Positions 1 through 10,447 of a stretch of DNA of 64,000 nt are shown piece by piece (within the stretch, counting starts at the first letter, position 1; every line of letters begins with the position of its first letter). This stretch comes from Acetobacterium wieringae. Its GTDB lineage: Bacteria > Bacillota > Clostridia > Eubacteriales > Eubacteriaceae. Made by a program: the position numbers and the translations under genes. The stretch spans positions 1 to 64,000 of the forward strand of contig NZ_JAIPPU010000010.1 in NCBI RefSeq assembly GCF_026646375.1, read 5' to 3'. The notes beneath the pieces are model-generated. The model was not told the DNA's origin and searched no databases. It saw only the letters and a list, made by a program, of their open reading frames with translations.

Positions 1-837
1 ATTTTTGCTGTTAATGAATTGATGGAAAATTCAGTTATTCGAAATTTTCGAATAACTGGATCAGATGGCAAAAGCTACAATACCAAGCATTATAACTTAT
101 CGGCGATTATTGCGGTTGGTTATAAAGTGAATTCTGAAAAGGCCGTCCAATTTCGGAAATGGGCAACTGAAATCGTCAGGGAATTTACCATCAAAGCTTA
201 TGTGATGGACGATGAACGGTTAAAAAATAATGGAACAATTTTAACGAAGGATTACTTCGAAGAGCAATTAGAGCGGATTCGCGAAATTCGCTTGAGCGAA
301 AGACGGTTTTACCAGAAAATTACCGATATTTATGCCACCAGTCTTGATTATGACAGAAGTGCTGCCACGACCAAACGCTTTTTCGCCACCGTTCAAAATA
401 AACTTCATTGGGCGATTCATCAGGAAACAGCAGCCGAGACTGTTTATAACCGGGCGGATTGCGAAAAAGAAAATATGGGTTTGATGTCCTGGAAAGATGC
501 ACCGGCTGGCAAGATTCAAAAGTTTGATGTGGTGGTAGCCAAAAATTATCTGACCGAAAAAGAAATGAACCAGCTGGCTCGCCTGGTTAATAGTTATTTG
601 GATCTGGCAGAAGATTTTGCCCGCCGGGAAATTCCGATGACAATGAGCGATTGGGAAGAACGGCTAAACGCATTTTTAAAACTTACCGATCGTGAGGTGC
701 TTAATGATGCCGGGAAAATTTCGGCGGCCATTGCTAAGAATAAAGCGCTGGCAGAATTTGAAAAGTTCCGGGTGAAGCAGGACTTAACTTACCAGTCGGA
801 TTTTGATCGCTTGATTGAAGGTGTCGAAAACAACTGA
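1..837 (+). CDS. RhuM-family protein, 5' end cut by window
   Basis: The reading frame is open to base 1, so the true start lies outside the window and the TTG/ATG near 19-22 is internal. The sequence has the RhuM signature near its N terminus ([25 protein letters not shown], then [16 protein letters not shown]), followed by a helical C-terminal region. RhuM was named from a Salmonella pathogenicity island; its biochemical role is not settled. Family members often sit between hsdS and hsdR in type I restriction loci, and hsdR follows here after an 86-bp gap. I infer that hsdM and hsdS lie just upstream of the window. The family call is confident; the function is unknown. Confidence 0.85.
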   Translation: MFAVNELMENSVIRNFRITGSDGKSYNTKHYNLSAIIAVGYKVNSEKAVQFRKWATEIVREFTIKAYVMDDERLKNNGTILTKDYFEEQLERIREIRLSERRFYQKITDIYATSLDYDRSAATTKRFFATVQNKLHWAIHQETAAETVYNRADCEKENMGLMSWKDAPAGKIQKFDVVVAKNYLTEKEMNQLARLVNSYLDLAEDFARREIPMTMSDWEERLNAFLKLTDREVLNDAGKISAAIAKNKALAEFEKFRVKQDLTYQSDFDRLIEGVENN

Positions 838-923
838 CCCTTCCTGTCAAACTGACCATTACCAAAGAGAACGTATGTCGAAACCATAAAAGTTTAACAT
901 TACAAACAAAAAAGGGAGACATT

Positions 924-3900
924 ATGAGTTTATCAGAAACCTTCACCGAGGCCTTTCTGGAAGAGGCCGCCATCGAAATACTCACCAGTCTGGGCTACAG
1001 CTACGCCTTTGGCCCGGATATTTCCCCCGGTGGGGCGGCCCCCGAACGGCAGGATCACCGGGATGTCCTTCTTTCTGAGCGCATCCGGGAGGCCCTTTTT
1101 AGCATCAACCGCGATTTGCCCAAAGAGGCTCTGGATGAAGCCTTTCGCCAGGTCATCAGCTTAAACAGCCCGATGCTGTCTGAAAACAACCGCCAGTTTC
1201 ACCGGCTCTTAACAGAGGGCATCGAGGTCTCCTTTATGGAAGCCGGCCATCTTCGTACCAAGCGGGCCTTTCTGATCAACTACGACGAGCCCGATAAAAA
1301 CGATTTTCTGGTGGTCAATCAGTTTACCATCATTGAGCATGAAAACCGCCGCCCGGATCTGATCCTCTTTGTCAACGGTCTGCCCTTGGTGGTGGTGGAG
1401 CTAAAGTCAGCCAGTGACGAAAACGTCGGTATCAGCAGCGCCTACAATCAGATTCAGACCTACAAAAAAGACATTCCCGCCCTTTTTGTTTACAACGCCT
1501 TCTGTATCCTTACCGACGGCATCAATGCCCGGGCCGGCACCTTAACGGCCAGCGAAGAACGCTTCATGAACTGGCGGACAGTGGACGGGGTGGACATTGC
1601 CCCCAAAAATCATCCCCAGTATGAGGTTCTCTTTAAGGGGATGCTGGCCCCCGGCCGGATTCTGGAGCTGATCCGGGATTTTATCCTGTTTCAGGAATCC
1701 AAACAGGCCGATACTGACGAAACCGGCAAAAAACACGGCGAGACCAAAGCCATCGTCAAGATACTGGCGGCCTATCATCAGTATTTTGCCGCCAAAAAAG
1801 CCCTCGAAAAAACCCGGGCGGCTGTTAGCGAAACAGGCGACCGCAAAATCGGGGTGATCTGGCATACTCAGGGGTCAGGGAAGAGCTTTTCCATGGTTTT
1901 CTACACCGCCGGACTGGTCCGGACGTTAAACAACCCCACGGTGGTGGTGATTACCGACCGCAACGATCTCGATGATCAGCTTTATGCCACCTTTGCAAAA
2001 TCCCGGGATATTTTAAGGCAGACCCCGGTTCAGGCCGATGTCCGCCGCCTTAGCGACAGCCAGAAAGCCCAGGCCGCCTGCGGGGTGATGGTCAACGGCT
2101 TGTATGAACTGTTAAACGAGCGGGAATCCGGGGGGATCATTTTTACCACCATCCAGAAATTCACCCCGGAATCCGGGGAAATGCCGATCCTCACCGATCG
2201 CAGCAACGTCATCATCATTGCCGATGAGGCCCACCGCAGCCAGTACGGCCTGAGTGCCAAAACCGATCTGGGCTCCGGGGCGGTTAAATACGGCTACGCC
2301 AAATATCTTAGGGATGCCCTTCCCAACGCCTCCTTTATCGGCTTTACCGGCACCCCCATCGATCTGGCGGACCGCTCCACCACGTCGGTTTTCGGGGAGT
2401 GTATCGATACCTACGATATGACCCGGGCGGTGGAGGACGAGGCGACGGTGCGGATTTATTACGAAAACCGGATCATCCGTCTGGATACCGATGAGAACGC
2501 GCTCGCAAAAATCGACGCCGATTTTGAGGCCATCACCGAAGGCCAGGAGGACAGTGTCCGGGATAAAAACCGGGCCCGCTGGACCCGGCTGGAAGCGGTG
2601 GTGGGTTCCCCCAACCGGATCAGAAAGCTGGCTGAGGACATTGTCGCCCACTACGAAGCCAAGGCCCGGGTGATTTCCGGCAAGGCCATGGTGGTGTGCA
2701 TGAGCAGACTGATCTGTGTCGATTTGTATAACGCCATTATTGCCCTGCGGCCGGACTGGCACAGCGATGACGTCGATGCCGGTAAAATAAAAGTGGTGAT
2801 CACCGGCAGCGCCGCCGACCCCGAAAAGCTCCAGCCCCATATCGGCGGCAAGCAGCGCCGGGACATTCTGGCCCGGCGGATGAAGGATGATCAGGATGAC
2901 CTTAAAATTGTCCTGGTCCGGGACATGTGGCTGACCGGCTTTGATGTGCCGTCGCTGCATACCATGTACATCGATAAACCGATGCAGGGCCACAGTCTGA
3001 TGCAGGCCATTGCCCGGGTTAACCGTGTCTTTAAGGAAAAGTCCGGCGGTGTGGTGGTGGACTATCTGGGGATTCTGGAAAGTCTCAAAAGCGCCCTCAA
3101 ACAGTACACCAGCAGCGATCGGGGCAATACCGGGGTGGATGTGACCGTGGCGGCCTCAATCATGCAGGAAAAGCTGGAGATCCTCCGGGGCATCCTCCAT
3201 GGTTTTGATTATCGGGGCTATTTCGGGGACTCCCAGGTCGAGCGCCTGCGGGTGATCATCGGCGGTATGGATTTTATCCTCGGAAAACCCGAGAACGAAC
3301 AGAAGGATTTTAAGAAAACAGTCATTGAGCTGGCTAAAGCCCATTCTCTTTGTGCGGCTACCGAAGTGGGGAAGGCCCTGGCCCTGGAAGTCAGCTATTT
3401 TAAGGCGGTCAAGGCCAGTCTGGTCAAAATCAGCGATCCGGAAACACCACCCAAACCCCAGTGGGAAGTGGATGCCCGGCTGCGGCAGCTGCTGGAACGC
3501 TCGATAATTTCCGAGGATGTCATCGATGTCTTTGATGTGCTGGGGATCAAACGGCCGGATATTGCCATTTTGTCCGAAGAGTTTCTAAATGAGATCCGGG
3601 AGATGAAGGAGAAAAACCTCGCCCGGGAAATGCTCAAAAAGCTGTTGGAAGGGAAGATCAAGGCCCTGGAGCGCAGCAATCTGGTGAAGGCCGAGACTTT
3701 TTCTGAAAAGCTCACCCAGGCCTTAAACCGCTACCGCAATCAGGCCATTACCAATGCCGAAGTCATTGAAGAGCTGATCCGGATGGCTCATGAAATTGCC
3801 CGGATGAAGGCTTCCCAGGCCAGTCTGGGCTTAAACGACGATGAGATCGCCTTCTACGATGCCCTGACAGCGGATGACATTGTCCGGGAATTTATGGAGG

Positions 3901-4172
3901 ATGCGACCTTAAAAACCATTGCCCAGGAGCTGACCATTGCCATTCGCAACAACATCACTATTGACTGGAGCATCAGAAAGAGTGCCCAGGCCAGCATGCG
4001 CAAAATCATCAAACGGCTATTGAAGAAATACAAGTATCCCCCGGAACAGGCCGATAAAGCCTTAAAAATCGTCATGCGCCAGGCTGAAAAAATGTGCGAA
4101 AACGTGGTCCATGAGGGCTTCTGGTATGAGAAGGTCGCCGAGGAGAAAGCGGAATATCGGGTGGAGCGGTGA
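924..4172 (+). CDS. hsdR: Type I restriction enzyme R subunit (HsdR)
   Basis: This is the motor and nuclease subunit of a type I restriction-modification complex; with HsdM and HsdS it translocates DNA and cuts unmodified DNA. At 1082 residues it has family length. A PD-(D/E)xK nuclease region is seen near residues 140-160 (RPDLILF, then VVVELKS), a Walker A at about 313-321 (HTQGSGKSF), a DEAH box near 430 ([12 protein letters not shown]) and motif III near 472 (FTGTP). The start is the ATG at 924 with AAGGGAG upstream. Base composition is visibly GC-richer than the later part of the window, suggesting separate acquisition. Only the R subunit is visible; M and S must be upstream. Confidence 0.95.
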   Translation: MSLSETFTEAFLEEAAIEILTSLGYSYAFGPDISPGGAAPERQDHRDVLLSERIREALFSINRDLPKEALDEAFRQVISLNSPMLSENNRQFHRLLTEGIEVSFMEAGHLRTKRAFLINYDEPDKNDFLVVNQFTIIEHENRRPDLILFVNGLPLVVVELKSASDENVGISSAYNQIQTYKKDIPALFVYNAFCILTDGINARAGTLTASEERFMNWRTVDGVDIAPKNHPQYEVLFKGMLAPGRILELIRDFILFQESKQADTDETGKKHGETKAIVKILAAYHQYFAAKKALEKTRAAVSETGDRKIGVIWHTQGSGKSFSMVFYTAGLVRTLNNPTVVVITDRNDLDDQLYATFAKSRDILRQTPVQADVRRLSDSQKAQAACGVMVNGLYELLNERESGGIIFTTIQKFTPESGEMPILTDRSNVIIIADEAHRSQYGLSAKTDLGSGAVKYGYAKYLRDALPNASFIGFTGTPIDLADRSTTSVFGECIDTYDMTRAVEDEATVRIYYENRIIRLDTDENALAKIDADFEAITEGQEDSVRDKNRARWTRLEAVVGSPNRIRKLAEDIVAHYEAKARVISGKAMVVCMSRLICVDLYNAIIALRPDWHSDDVDAGKIKVVITGSAADPEKLQPHIGGKQRRDILARRMKDDQDDLKIVLVRDMWLTGFDVPSLHTMYIDKPMQGHSLMQAIARVNRVFKEKSGGVVVDYLGILESLKSALKQYTSSDRGNTGVDVTVAASIMQEKLEILRGILHGFDYRGYFGDSQVERLRVIIGGMDFILGKPENEQKDFKKTVIELAKAHSLCAATEVGKALALEVSYFKAVKASLVKISDPETPPKPQWEVDARLRQLLERSIISEDVIDVFDVLGIKRPDIAILSEEFLNEIREMKEKNLAREMLKKLLEGKIKALERSNLVKAETFSEKLTQALNRYRNQAITNAEVIEELIRMAHEIARMKASQASLGLNDDEIAFYDALTADDIVREFMEDATLKTIAQELTIAIRNNITIDWSIRKSAQASMRKIIKRLLKKYKYPPEQADKALKIVMRQAEKMCENVVHEGFWYEKVAEEKAEYRVER

Positions 4173-4328
4173 TTGGTAGGGCAAGTCATTTAAAGAGAAA
4201 AGCCATGGCATCAAGTATGTTATAAAACATAGAACTATATAAAAAACATCATTGCAATAAATAATAAAGTCTGTACAATAACCAACCTCAAAGCAATTAT
4301 TTACACTTAAAACAGAAAGGAACAATCT

Positions 4329-5159
4329 ATGCAAAAATCAATCACTTATCTTTATCCGGATGCTGATAACGCCGCAAATCTAAAAATGTACCAGGATCGG
4401 ACAAATCAGATCAAAGCCTTTTACTTTACCAAAGAAAGCTATAAAAAGGTTTATGAACTTCCGTATGCCCTTAATTATGCCATTTACTTTCTGTTTAATG
4501 ACAGTGAAGATGAGAATCTTGTTTACATTGGGCAGTCTGTTAATGGCATTCAGCGGATTGAAGAACATGTTAAAGGTAAAGATTTTTGGTCCTATGCCAT
4601 TCTTTTTGTGACTGACAATAACAGTTTTGACAAACTATCGATTGATTATTTGGAATATGATTTTATACAGAAATTCAAAGAAAGCAGCTATGTTTTAACC
4701 AATAAAGATCTCAGACCTAATCGACCCAACATCAGTGTTTATGACCTGCCAAATCTGGAATCGTTTATAAATCAGATTGTTTTTTTACTTAGTGCAGAAG
4801 GCGTTGACCTCGATGAAGTAAAAACCGCACCGGAAAAAGTCAAATATTATTATCCATCCCCCAAGCATCACGCAAAATTGTTTGTGCAGGACGGAAAATT
4901 TGTTTTAGTATCGGGCAGCGTGATTAGAAGACCGCCAGAATCAACCAAAGAATGGAAAAACAGCAGGCGTTTTGACAGGGGAAATGAAATTATAGACAGC
5001 TATATCGCAAACGAGAAGGTTAAAGAAATCGATGGGAAATTAATTACTCAGGTGAATATGGCGTTCAAGTCGCCATCAGCACCGGCAGATCTGATTACTG
5101 GACAGTCCGAAAATGGTTGGAAATTTTTCAAGGGGTTGGACGAGCTTAGAAACAAGTAG
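4329..5159 (+). CDS. GIY-YIG nuclease-family protein with DUF4357-like C terminus
   Basis: The protein has 276 residues. The N-terminal part (about 45-130) has the pattern of a GIY-YIG fold: a hydrophobic strand (YAIYFLF), a YIGQS segment in place of canonical YIG, then RIEEHVKG and a later acidic segment. The C-terminal region (about 180-275), with GSVIRRPPES and a lysine/tryptophan-rich tail, resembles DUF4357. Such two-part proteins are commonly annotated as GIY-YIG nucleases near restriction systems, and it lies 156 bp after hsdR on the same strand. The ATG at 4329 is preceded by GAAAGGAAC. Whether it is catalytically active is not shown by the sequence. Confidence 0.75.
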   Translation: MQKSITYLYPDADNAANLKMYQDRTNQIKAFYFTKESYKKVYELPYALNYAIYFLFNDSEDENLVYIGQSVNGIQRIEEHVKGKDFWSYAILFVTDNNSFDKLSIDYLEYDFIQKFKESSYVLTNKDLRPNRPNISVYDLPNLESFINQIVFLLSAEGVDLDEVKTAPEKVKYYYPSPKHHAKLFVQDGKFVLVSGSVIRRPPESTKEWKNSRRFDRGNEIIDSYIANEKVKEIDGKLITQVNMAFKSPSAPADLITGQSENGWKFFKGLDELRNK

Positions 5160-5402
5160 GGCGAAATTCCTGGCAGCTTTTTTAGTTCCGTCAAGACCCG
5201 TTTAATGTCCCACTGGCCCCAAAAACCAAAACATCAGAGCGTCACTTTAAATCAAAACCCAGCGGGATGACTTGGCTAATGATCGACTAAATCTATTTGC
5301 CATTTTTTGCAAAATATTACTGACACAGCCCAATTTAACAGGCACCCAGGCAGCACTTAACTGAGGCTTTGCCTGTCGGATAAAAAATACGGAGGATTAC
5401 AA

Positions 5403-6014
5403 ATGATGACAGAAAATGAATTAAAAACCTATACCCAATTGATGAAAACCCGGTTTATGGAAGATCCGGGGGTGATCTTTCAGATTAACGGTCTGGATCG
5501 TGCCGATTTGTTGATTGAAGCCCAGTTCGAAGGGCAAATCCAGGCCTTTATGGCAGAAAACGCCGTCCAGGTACTGGCTGATGGTCAGGGGCTGCTGATT
5601 GGTTACGCAACCAGAGAGTGGCCCGAAGAACGGCTGACCGGAGTGATGCAGCAATCCGCCCAAAAATTACTGGCAGTCGTCAATCAGGACGAATTGCAGG
5701 TGCTTTCCGATCGGGCCAACCGTCAGGCTCAGATCATCCCGTCGAATTGGCATCTCGCCTATGGTGCCACAGACGTTTATCATCTGCTGGTCATTGCCAC
5801 GGACAGATCCGCGCGCGGCACTGGGGCCTTCAGAAAACTGCTGACACCGGTGCTTAAAAAATGTGCCGCAGCTCAGGAGCCAATCGTCCTTGAGACCTTT
5901 AACCCCGACAACCTGCCGATTTATGAACACTTTGGATTTCAGTTGATGGAATCGCATCACTCCGAAGAAATTGGCTTGACCTGTTACTGCATGATGCGTT
6001 CATCGGCAAACTAA
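5403..6014 (+). CDS. GNAT-family N-acetyltransferase
   Basis: The protein has 203 residues. The acetyl-CoA binding motif is visible as SARGTGAFRKLLTP, followed by a strand containing VLETFNPDNLPIYEHFGFQ, the classic GNAT motif B. A good Shine-Dalgarno (GGAGG) precedes the ATG pair at 5403. Its position after a 240-bp gap and before a convergent gene suggests a single-gene unit. The substrate cannot be told from sequence; detoxification or small-molecule acetylation are both possible. Confidence 0.85.
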   Translation: MMTENELKTYTQLMKTRFMEDPGVIFQINGLDRADLLIEAQFEGQIQAFMAENAVQVLADGQGLLIGYATREWPEERLTGVMQQSAQKLLAVVNQDELQVLSDRANRQAQIIPSNWHLAYGATDVYHLLVIATDRSARGTGAFRKLLTPVLKKCAAAQEPIVLETFNPDNLPIYEHFGFQLMESHHSEEIGLTCYCMMRSSAN

Positions 6015-6306
6015 AACGAGTCCGCTGACAAGATGTGGAGCGTGAGTTAGTATTTATGTTGGTGCGATAATTCTTTTGTGGTCATCAAAACAGATCACGG
6101 TATCAGACTCAGCTTAACGTAAAGAAAGCTGGAGATTTGAGCGCTCCAACAGTTAAACACTTGTATGCGGGGCTGTTGGCTGCCATTTAAAGTATTTTAT
6201 AATGTGATCATTCGGAAGTCACGGACGACAGTGATCCGTTTAAAGCCCTGCTGATAGCGGCAGATGTGTTTGGATGAAGGGTCTCTTGACGTTTTTAGTT
6301 GTGATA

Positions 6307-7200
6307 CTATTTGCCGACAATCTCGCTGATTTTGGCATAGAGATCATTTTCGTCTTTCATCATATGCCCCTGAGGAAAAACGGTGGTCAGATAATGTTGG
6401 GCAAACGGAAAACAACAGGCTTCAAAAGGTTTCATCTGAGAGTTGATAAAGCCAAAATCAAGTTGCCTGATCTCAATTTGATCGGCTTGAATATGCTGGG
6501 CGCACTTCATTTCCATCGGGTCAAAGATCAGTCCAAAGGGATCATTGCCGTTGTTGTCCAGCTCGCCGGCATAATCAATGGACAAATTTCCTTCTATCCA
6601 GAGGCGCTGATTCAGAAAAATACAATTATACTGATTAATATCAATGATCAAATCCATTCTGGTGCGGTTATTCTGGCTTTCAATATCACAGATCAGCTTG
6701 CCGTTATAGCTGGTGGTAAAAATCGATTTCTGTAAGGTGGCGGGCAGAAACCCTTGCCCCGGATCATAGTGAAACGTATTGGATTCGTAGTCACAGATCA
6801 ACCAGGAAATTAAATTGGTCGTTTTGTTTCTGGCAATCACATAAAGCTCATAACGGGAACCCCAAAAAACACTGGTATGAACATTAAAACACCCGATAAT
6901 TGCGCAAAGCTTTTTATCAGAATGCTCGAAGATGGAAATCGGTTCAAGCTCGTAGCTATCTGGCAGGTAGACGCTAACCTGTTCCGGGGTAATCTCGTAG
7001 GCTAAAAAAAGACTGTATGGTTCAACAACGAAGCCCATGTATTGATTCGGTTTGGTGTTTTGACGGATAATAAAATTTTGGATAAATTTAGGCAATTTCA
7101 TCAGTTTTTGAGCATTACTGAAGGTCGTCGCGATTCCCTCCGGGGTAATCTTTTTTTCGGTTTCCTTGATAAACTCGATAATTTCCTTGTTCATTGCCAA
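6307..7200 (-). CDS. Hypothetical protein, possibly acetoacetate-decarboxylase-like fold
   Basis: I do not recognise this 297-residue protein with confidence. It has no signal peptide or membrane segment. The alternation of short strands and the segment EITPEQVSVYLPDSYELEPISIF, followed by CAIIGCFNV, loosely recall the acetoacetate decarboxylase-like superfamily. No catalytic lysine could be assigned, so this remains a guess. It is transcribed alone, convergent with the GNAT gene. A 153-codon frame on the other strand inside it (6274-6735) looks like a shadow. Confidence 0.5.
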   Translation of the reverse strand: MAMNKEIIEFIKETEKKITPEGIATTFSNAQKLMKLPKFIQNFIIRQNTKPNQYMGFVVEPYSLFLAYEITPEQVSVYLPDSYELEPISIFEHSDKKLCAIIGCFNVHTSVFWGSRYELYVIARNKTTNLISWLICDYESNTFHYDPGQGFLPATLQKSIFTTSYNGKLICDIESQNNRTRMDLIIDINQYNCIFLNQRLWIEGNLSIDYAGELDNNGNDPFGLIFDPMEMKCAQHIQADQIEIRQLDFGFINSQMKPFEACCFPFAQHYLTTVFPQGHMMKDENDLYAKISEIVGK

Positions 7201-7288
7201 CCCTCGTTTTCTCTGTATTTTGGCTCTATTGTACTATAATGCCAGGGTGAATAAAACCCCAAAGGATAAAAAACCCGGGGAAGGGTCG

Positions 7289-8662
7289 CTAATCCGCATT
7301 GGTCAAGGCCTCGATGTCTAACGGCAGGTGCATTACAAATTTGCTGCCTTTTCCTGGGGTCGATTCCACTTCAATTTTACCGCCGATCTTTTCCAGATTT
7401 TCGTTGACCACATACAGTCCAATGCCATCACCGGGAATATCCCGGGCATTTTCACCCCGAAAATAGACGTCAAAAATTTTGTCTTTGTCAGCAGCAGCAA
7501 TGCCGTTTCCGGTATCCTCAACAACCAGCGTCAGGGTATTATCCTGGCTGAAATAATGAAGTCGGACCTTGCCGCCGGACGCGGTAAATTTGTAGGCATT
7601 GGTTAACAGATTGTAGATCACCTGGCTTAATTTATACCGATCAGTTGTTAAGGTAAGCTTCTGATGATTTAGTAGTTTTAGTTCAACGTCCTTTTTCTCA
7701 AACTGAATTTTTAGGCCGCCGATGATCTGTTTAATCAGTTGGCTGATTTCTACCGCTTCAAAATTGACAGGATCGAGTTCTTTCTGGGCGTCAATCATAT
7801 TGCTCATGTTGCTGATGATTGCGGTAAGATGCTCAATTTGGCTCTCACAAACGCCGATTTCTTCAGGAGTTAAGTCAAGGATTCCGTCCTGAAAGCCTTC
7901 CAGATGGGTTTTTAAAATGGTTAGGGGAGTTCGGGTCTGATGAACCAGCTCATCGATCAGTTTTTTGCGACTGGTCTGTTTCATTTTCAGTCGGGCATTT
8001 AAGGTGTCCAGACTGTGTTGGATGGTACGGATTTCCTTGACCCGGGATTTAGGGATTTCGCCGGGATTTCCCAGATCAATGTCAATGGCCTGCTGGGCGG
8101 TAAGTCTTAAATCCCTGCTCATGCGCCGGCTGATAAAAAGACCGATGACAAAGATCAAAGCGAAGACCAACCCCAATGAGATAAAACCGCTATAAGCCAA
8201 AGAGACCATGAATTTTCGGGCTTCTTGTGAATCCCGGATGGCGCTGTAACGGGTAATATAAAGTTCACCAATTTCAGTACCGTTGGCCATAATTTTGCGG
8301 GTGTCGACCTCTTCCGCCTGGGTGTTAGTCATTCGTCCCATCATGCCGCCCATCATCGGCATTGAGGTCGTACTGACCGACCCCAGCAGATTACCGTTCT
8401 GGTCGTAAAGCTTAATCGTTTTGATGGGGTCACTTAAATGGGATTCCAGCTGCATATTGATCTGCTGCTGGGAATAGCCATTATCCAGGAGCACTTGCTG
8501 GGAGAAGGCTTCCAGCTGGGAAACATGGGTATCATAATTTTCGGTGGAGTAATCAATAAAGGTGCGATTGATTAAAAGACCAAACATAATCGAATTGATT
8601 ACAACGGATAAGACAACCGATAAAAGCAGGACGGTCATCCACTGCCTGCGGATACTCATCAT
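7289..8662 (-). CDS. Sensor histidine kinase with Met-rich extracytoplasmic loop
   Basis: A 457-residue membrane kinase. The order is: TM1 at about 10-33, an extracytoplasmic domain at about 34-156, TM2 at about 157-180, HAMP, a HisKA box (DELVHQTRTPLTILK), then an HATPase domain with the N box (NLLTNAYKF), DTGNGI and GDGIGLYVV. The extracytoplasmic part contains MPMMGGMMGRM at residues 101-111, a motif that could bind a soft metal. The gene overlaps the response-regulator stop codon by 4 bp (ATGA), so the pair is translationally coupled. The signal is unknown; copper or another thiophilic metal is an inference from the Met cluster only. Confidence 0.93.
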   Translation of the reverse strand: MMSIRRQWMTVLLLSVVLSVVINSIMFGLLINRTFIDYSTENYDTHVSQLEAFSQQVLLDNGYSQQQINMQLESHLSDPIKTIKLYDQNGNLLGSVSTTSMPMMGGMMGRMTNTQAEEVDTRKIMANGTEIGELYITRYSAIRDSQEARKFMVSLAYSGFISLGLVFALIFVIGLFISRRMSRDLRLTAQQAIDIDLGNPGEIPKSRVKEIRTIQHSLDTLNARLKMKQTSRKKLIDELVHQTRTPLTILKTHLEGFQDGILDLTPEEIGVCESQIEHLTAIISNMSNMIDAQKELDPVNFEAVEISQLIKQIIGGLKIQFEKKDVELKLLNHQKLTLTTDRYKLSQVIYNLLTNAYKFTASGGKVRLHYFSQDNTLTLVVEDTGNGIAAADKDKIFDVYFRGENARDIPGDGIGLYVVNENLEKIGGKIEVESTPGKGSKFVMHLPLDIEALTNAD

Positions 8663-9342
8663 TTTGCACCGCCAAAAACATAGCCGGCCCCATATTTGGT
8701 TCGAAGAATCTGGGGATCGCGGGGATTTATCTCGATTTTCTGACGGATCCGTTTGATATAGCTGTCAATATTCCGATCATAGCCCTCATAATCGGCACCG
8801 TAAGCCAATTCAATCAGTTGCTCCCGGGATAAAACCTGGCCCTGATTTTTAAATAGCGCCAGCAGCAGGCTGTATTCGGCAGTGGTGATAAGAATCTCTT
8901 TGTCCCCGCGAAACAGCTTCATACTGCCAGTATGCAGACTAAGCTCGTCACAGCGAAGAATCAGCTCATCAACCTCATGGTAGACCCGTTTTAACAGGCG
9001 CTTGATGCGCAGCATCAGTTCTCTGGCACTAAACGGCTTGCTCACATAATCATCAGCGCCGTTTTTAAAGCCCTTGATGCGGTCAACTTCCTCCTGTTTG
9101 GCAGTCAGCATAATAATCGGAATCTCCGAAACTTTGCGGATCGCCGCCAGGACCTCAAATCCGTCAATTCCCGGCATCATCACATCCAGGAGCACCAGAT
9201 GGATAGTCTGACGATTAAATAGGCTCAGGGCCTCAAAGCCGTCCGAGGCAAGATGGACATCATAGCCTTCACTGGTCAGATATTTTTTTACAATGCTTTG
9301 AATCTCCTGCTGATCTTCAACGACCAGAATCTGATAGTTCAC
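8659..9342 (-). CDS. OmpR/PhoB-family response regulator
   Basis: A 227-residue regulator with an N-terminal receiver domain (phospho-acceptor Asp in LVLLDVMMPGIDG, switch residues in IIMLTAK, lysine in DYVSKPF) and a C-terminal winged-helix DNA-binding domain (DRNIDSYIKRIRQKIE, TKYGAGYVF). The start is GTG at 9342, preceded by GAGGTGG. It is the first gene of the pair with the histidine kinase downstream. The SHOCT and DUF2680 genes lie just upstream on the same strand and are plausible targets or co-expressed partners. Confidence 0.95.
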   Translation of the reverse strand: MNYQILVVEDQQEIQSIVKKYLTSEGYDVHLASDGFEALSLFNRQTIHLVLLDVMMPGIDGFEVLAAIRKVSEIPIIMLTAKQEEVDRIKGFKNGADDYVSKPFSARELMLRIKRLLKRVYHEVDELILRCDELSLHTGSMKLFRGDKEILITTAEYSLLLALFKNQGQVLSREQLIELAYGADYEGYDRNIDSYIKRIRQKIEINPRDPQILRTKYGAGYVFGGAK

Positions 9343-9374
9343 CTTGCCACCTCGCTTTTTTTATTCGATCTGTA

Positions 9375-9425
9375 ATATAAATATCCCCCACCTAAGCTTA
9401 TTTAAAACAAGGTGAGGGATCTTTT
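9375..9425. terminator. Hairpin between SHOCT gene and response regulator
   Basis: An inverted repeat pairs ATCCCCCACCT with AGGTGAGGGAT, separated by about 20 bases. The U-tract is short on either strand, so termination would be weak. It sits between the small-protein pair (9507-10090) and the two-component pair and may partly separate them. Confidence 0.4.
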
Positions 9426-9506
9426 GTGAATTGAACACCGTCAGACAACGCAGATTTCTTTGACCGGGTCGTTTGGACCAGCGGTACGTCCTAATCATAT
9501 TTTACC

Positions 9507-9689
9507 TTAGCTTCTTAAAACCTCAAGCATTTTTTTATACTGGTCTTCATCGATCTCACCGTCAATGTAGCGCTGTTTGAGTAACGTCAGCGACTGATCC
9601 GGTTTGGGGCTTTCTTTACAGCAGCCGCCATTATTTCTAAAGACCAGATAGATGATCAGGATGATAATCAATAACCCCAACAAACCCAT
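9507..9689 (-). CDS. Small membrane protein with SHOCT domain
   Basis: A 60-residue protein: one N-terminal hydrophobic helix (GLLGLLIIILIIYLVF), a short linker with GGCC, and a C-terminal SHOCT motif (LTLLKQRYIDGEIDEDQYKKML). SHOCT is a short C-terminal oligomerisation module found in many bacterial membrane proteins. A strong AAGGAG precedes the ATG. It lies 20 bp downstream of the DUF2680-like gene, so the two form an operon. The vicinal Cys pair next to the membrane could bind a metal, which is speculative. Confidence 0.85.
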   Translation of the reverse strand: MGLLGLLIIILIIYLVFRNNGGCCKESPKPDQSLTLLKQRYIDGEIDEDQYKKMLEVLRS

Positions 9690-9709
9690 CTTTACTCACT
9701 CCTTTTTAA

Positions 9710-10090
9710 TCAGTAGTCATCGGCATCATAGCAGCCGGCACCGCCGCCCATCATGCCACCGCGTCCAAAGCCGCCCATCATTCCGAAATAACCGTCCTGC
9801 TGACGTTCAACCATATTGTCCAGCCGGGCCAAGGCCAGATCGGCCTGTTCCTGGGTCATCAGACCATCTGCCACAAATTTGGCAATGCTTTCTTTTCGCT
9901 GCGTGATCATCTGGTTAAAGGAATCGGTTAAATCGGTTTTTTGTTGTTCGGTTAAGGTGCTGCTATCAACCCGAAAACCACATAATCCGCGAAAATTTTG
10001 CGCCGCCTGTGAATCCGATGTCGCTGCAAAAACCCCTGTTGGAACAATGACCAACAGCAAAACCGCCAGAATCATTAATACTTTTTTCAT
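9710..10090 (-). CDS. Exported DUF2680-like protein with Met/Gly-rich tail
   Basis: A protein of 126 residues, using the ATG at 10090 because AAAGGA lies 8 bases before it, whereas the upstream ATG at 10099 abuts that site. It has a signal peptide (MKKVLMILAVLLLVIVPTGVFA), a helical DUF2680-like segment (LTEQQKTDLTDSFNQMI, then DGLMTQEQADLAL), and a C-terminal tail rich in Met and Gly (GMMGGFGRGGMMGGG) ending CYDADDY. The neighbouring sensor kinase carries a similar MMGG motif in its external domain. An envelope metal-binding or periplasm-sensing role is inference. Confidence 0.8.
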   Translation of the reverse strand: MKKVLMILAVLLLVIVPTGVFAATSDSQAAQNFRGLCGFRVDSSTLTEQQKTDLTDSFNQMITQRKESIAKFVADGLMTQEQADLALARLDNMVERQQDGYFGMMGGFGRGGMMGGGAGCYDADDY

Positions 10091-10447
10091 GATACTCATC
10101 CTTTCTTTTCTTATTTCTTGATAGGATCATCATACGCTTAAAATATGGCACAAATATGATTAAAACCGTTTGTTCGAAACAAATATTTTTTTAAGTAAGC
10201 GCTGGTGGTTGTTCCGATAAATTAAGAAAACTAAAAAAAGCGCGCAAGTCCTCCAGATTGGTATAACCTTTGGCAATCCTATCTTTTACCAGTTTTGCTG
10301 ACAAAAGGTAAGTAAACGTGTATAATTAACAAATAAACTCTGGAGCAGATCCCGTTAAAACCGCACAAACATCAAAAAAGACACCGCGGAAGTGATTGAG
10401 GTTGATCCCGAAGCGTTTAAAAAAATGATACAAAAGAGGAAATAAAT
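10091..10447. other. Intergenic region, 357 bp
   Basis: Divergent promoter region between the DUF2680 operon and the nuclease gene. A short palindrome (TTTGTTCGAAACAAA) lies near 10168-10182. Near 10372-10445 a stop-bounded run of about 25 codons ending just before the nuclease start reads like protein (EVIEVDPEAFKKM) but has no start codon. It may be a relic of a degraded gene. I see no further gene. Confidence 0.5.

Noticed and set aside
2112-2993. A 293-codon minus-strand frame inside hsdR
   Set aside because: It lies fully opposite a clear hsdR, has no family signature, and is a compositional shadow in GC-rich DNA.
6274-6735. A 153-codon plus-strand frame opposite the hypothetical gene
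   Set aside because: No ribosome site or family signature; the longer minus-strand frame is the better gene.
10372-10445. A short protein-like frame just before the nuclease gene
   Set aside because: No start codon and only about 25 codons after a stop; treated as a possible relic, not a gene.
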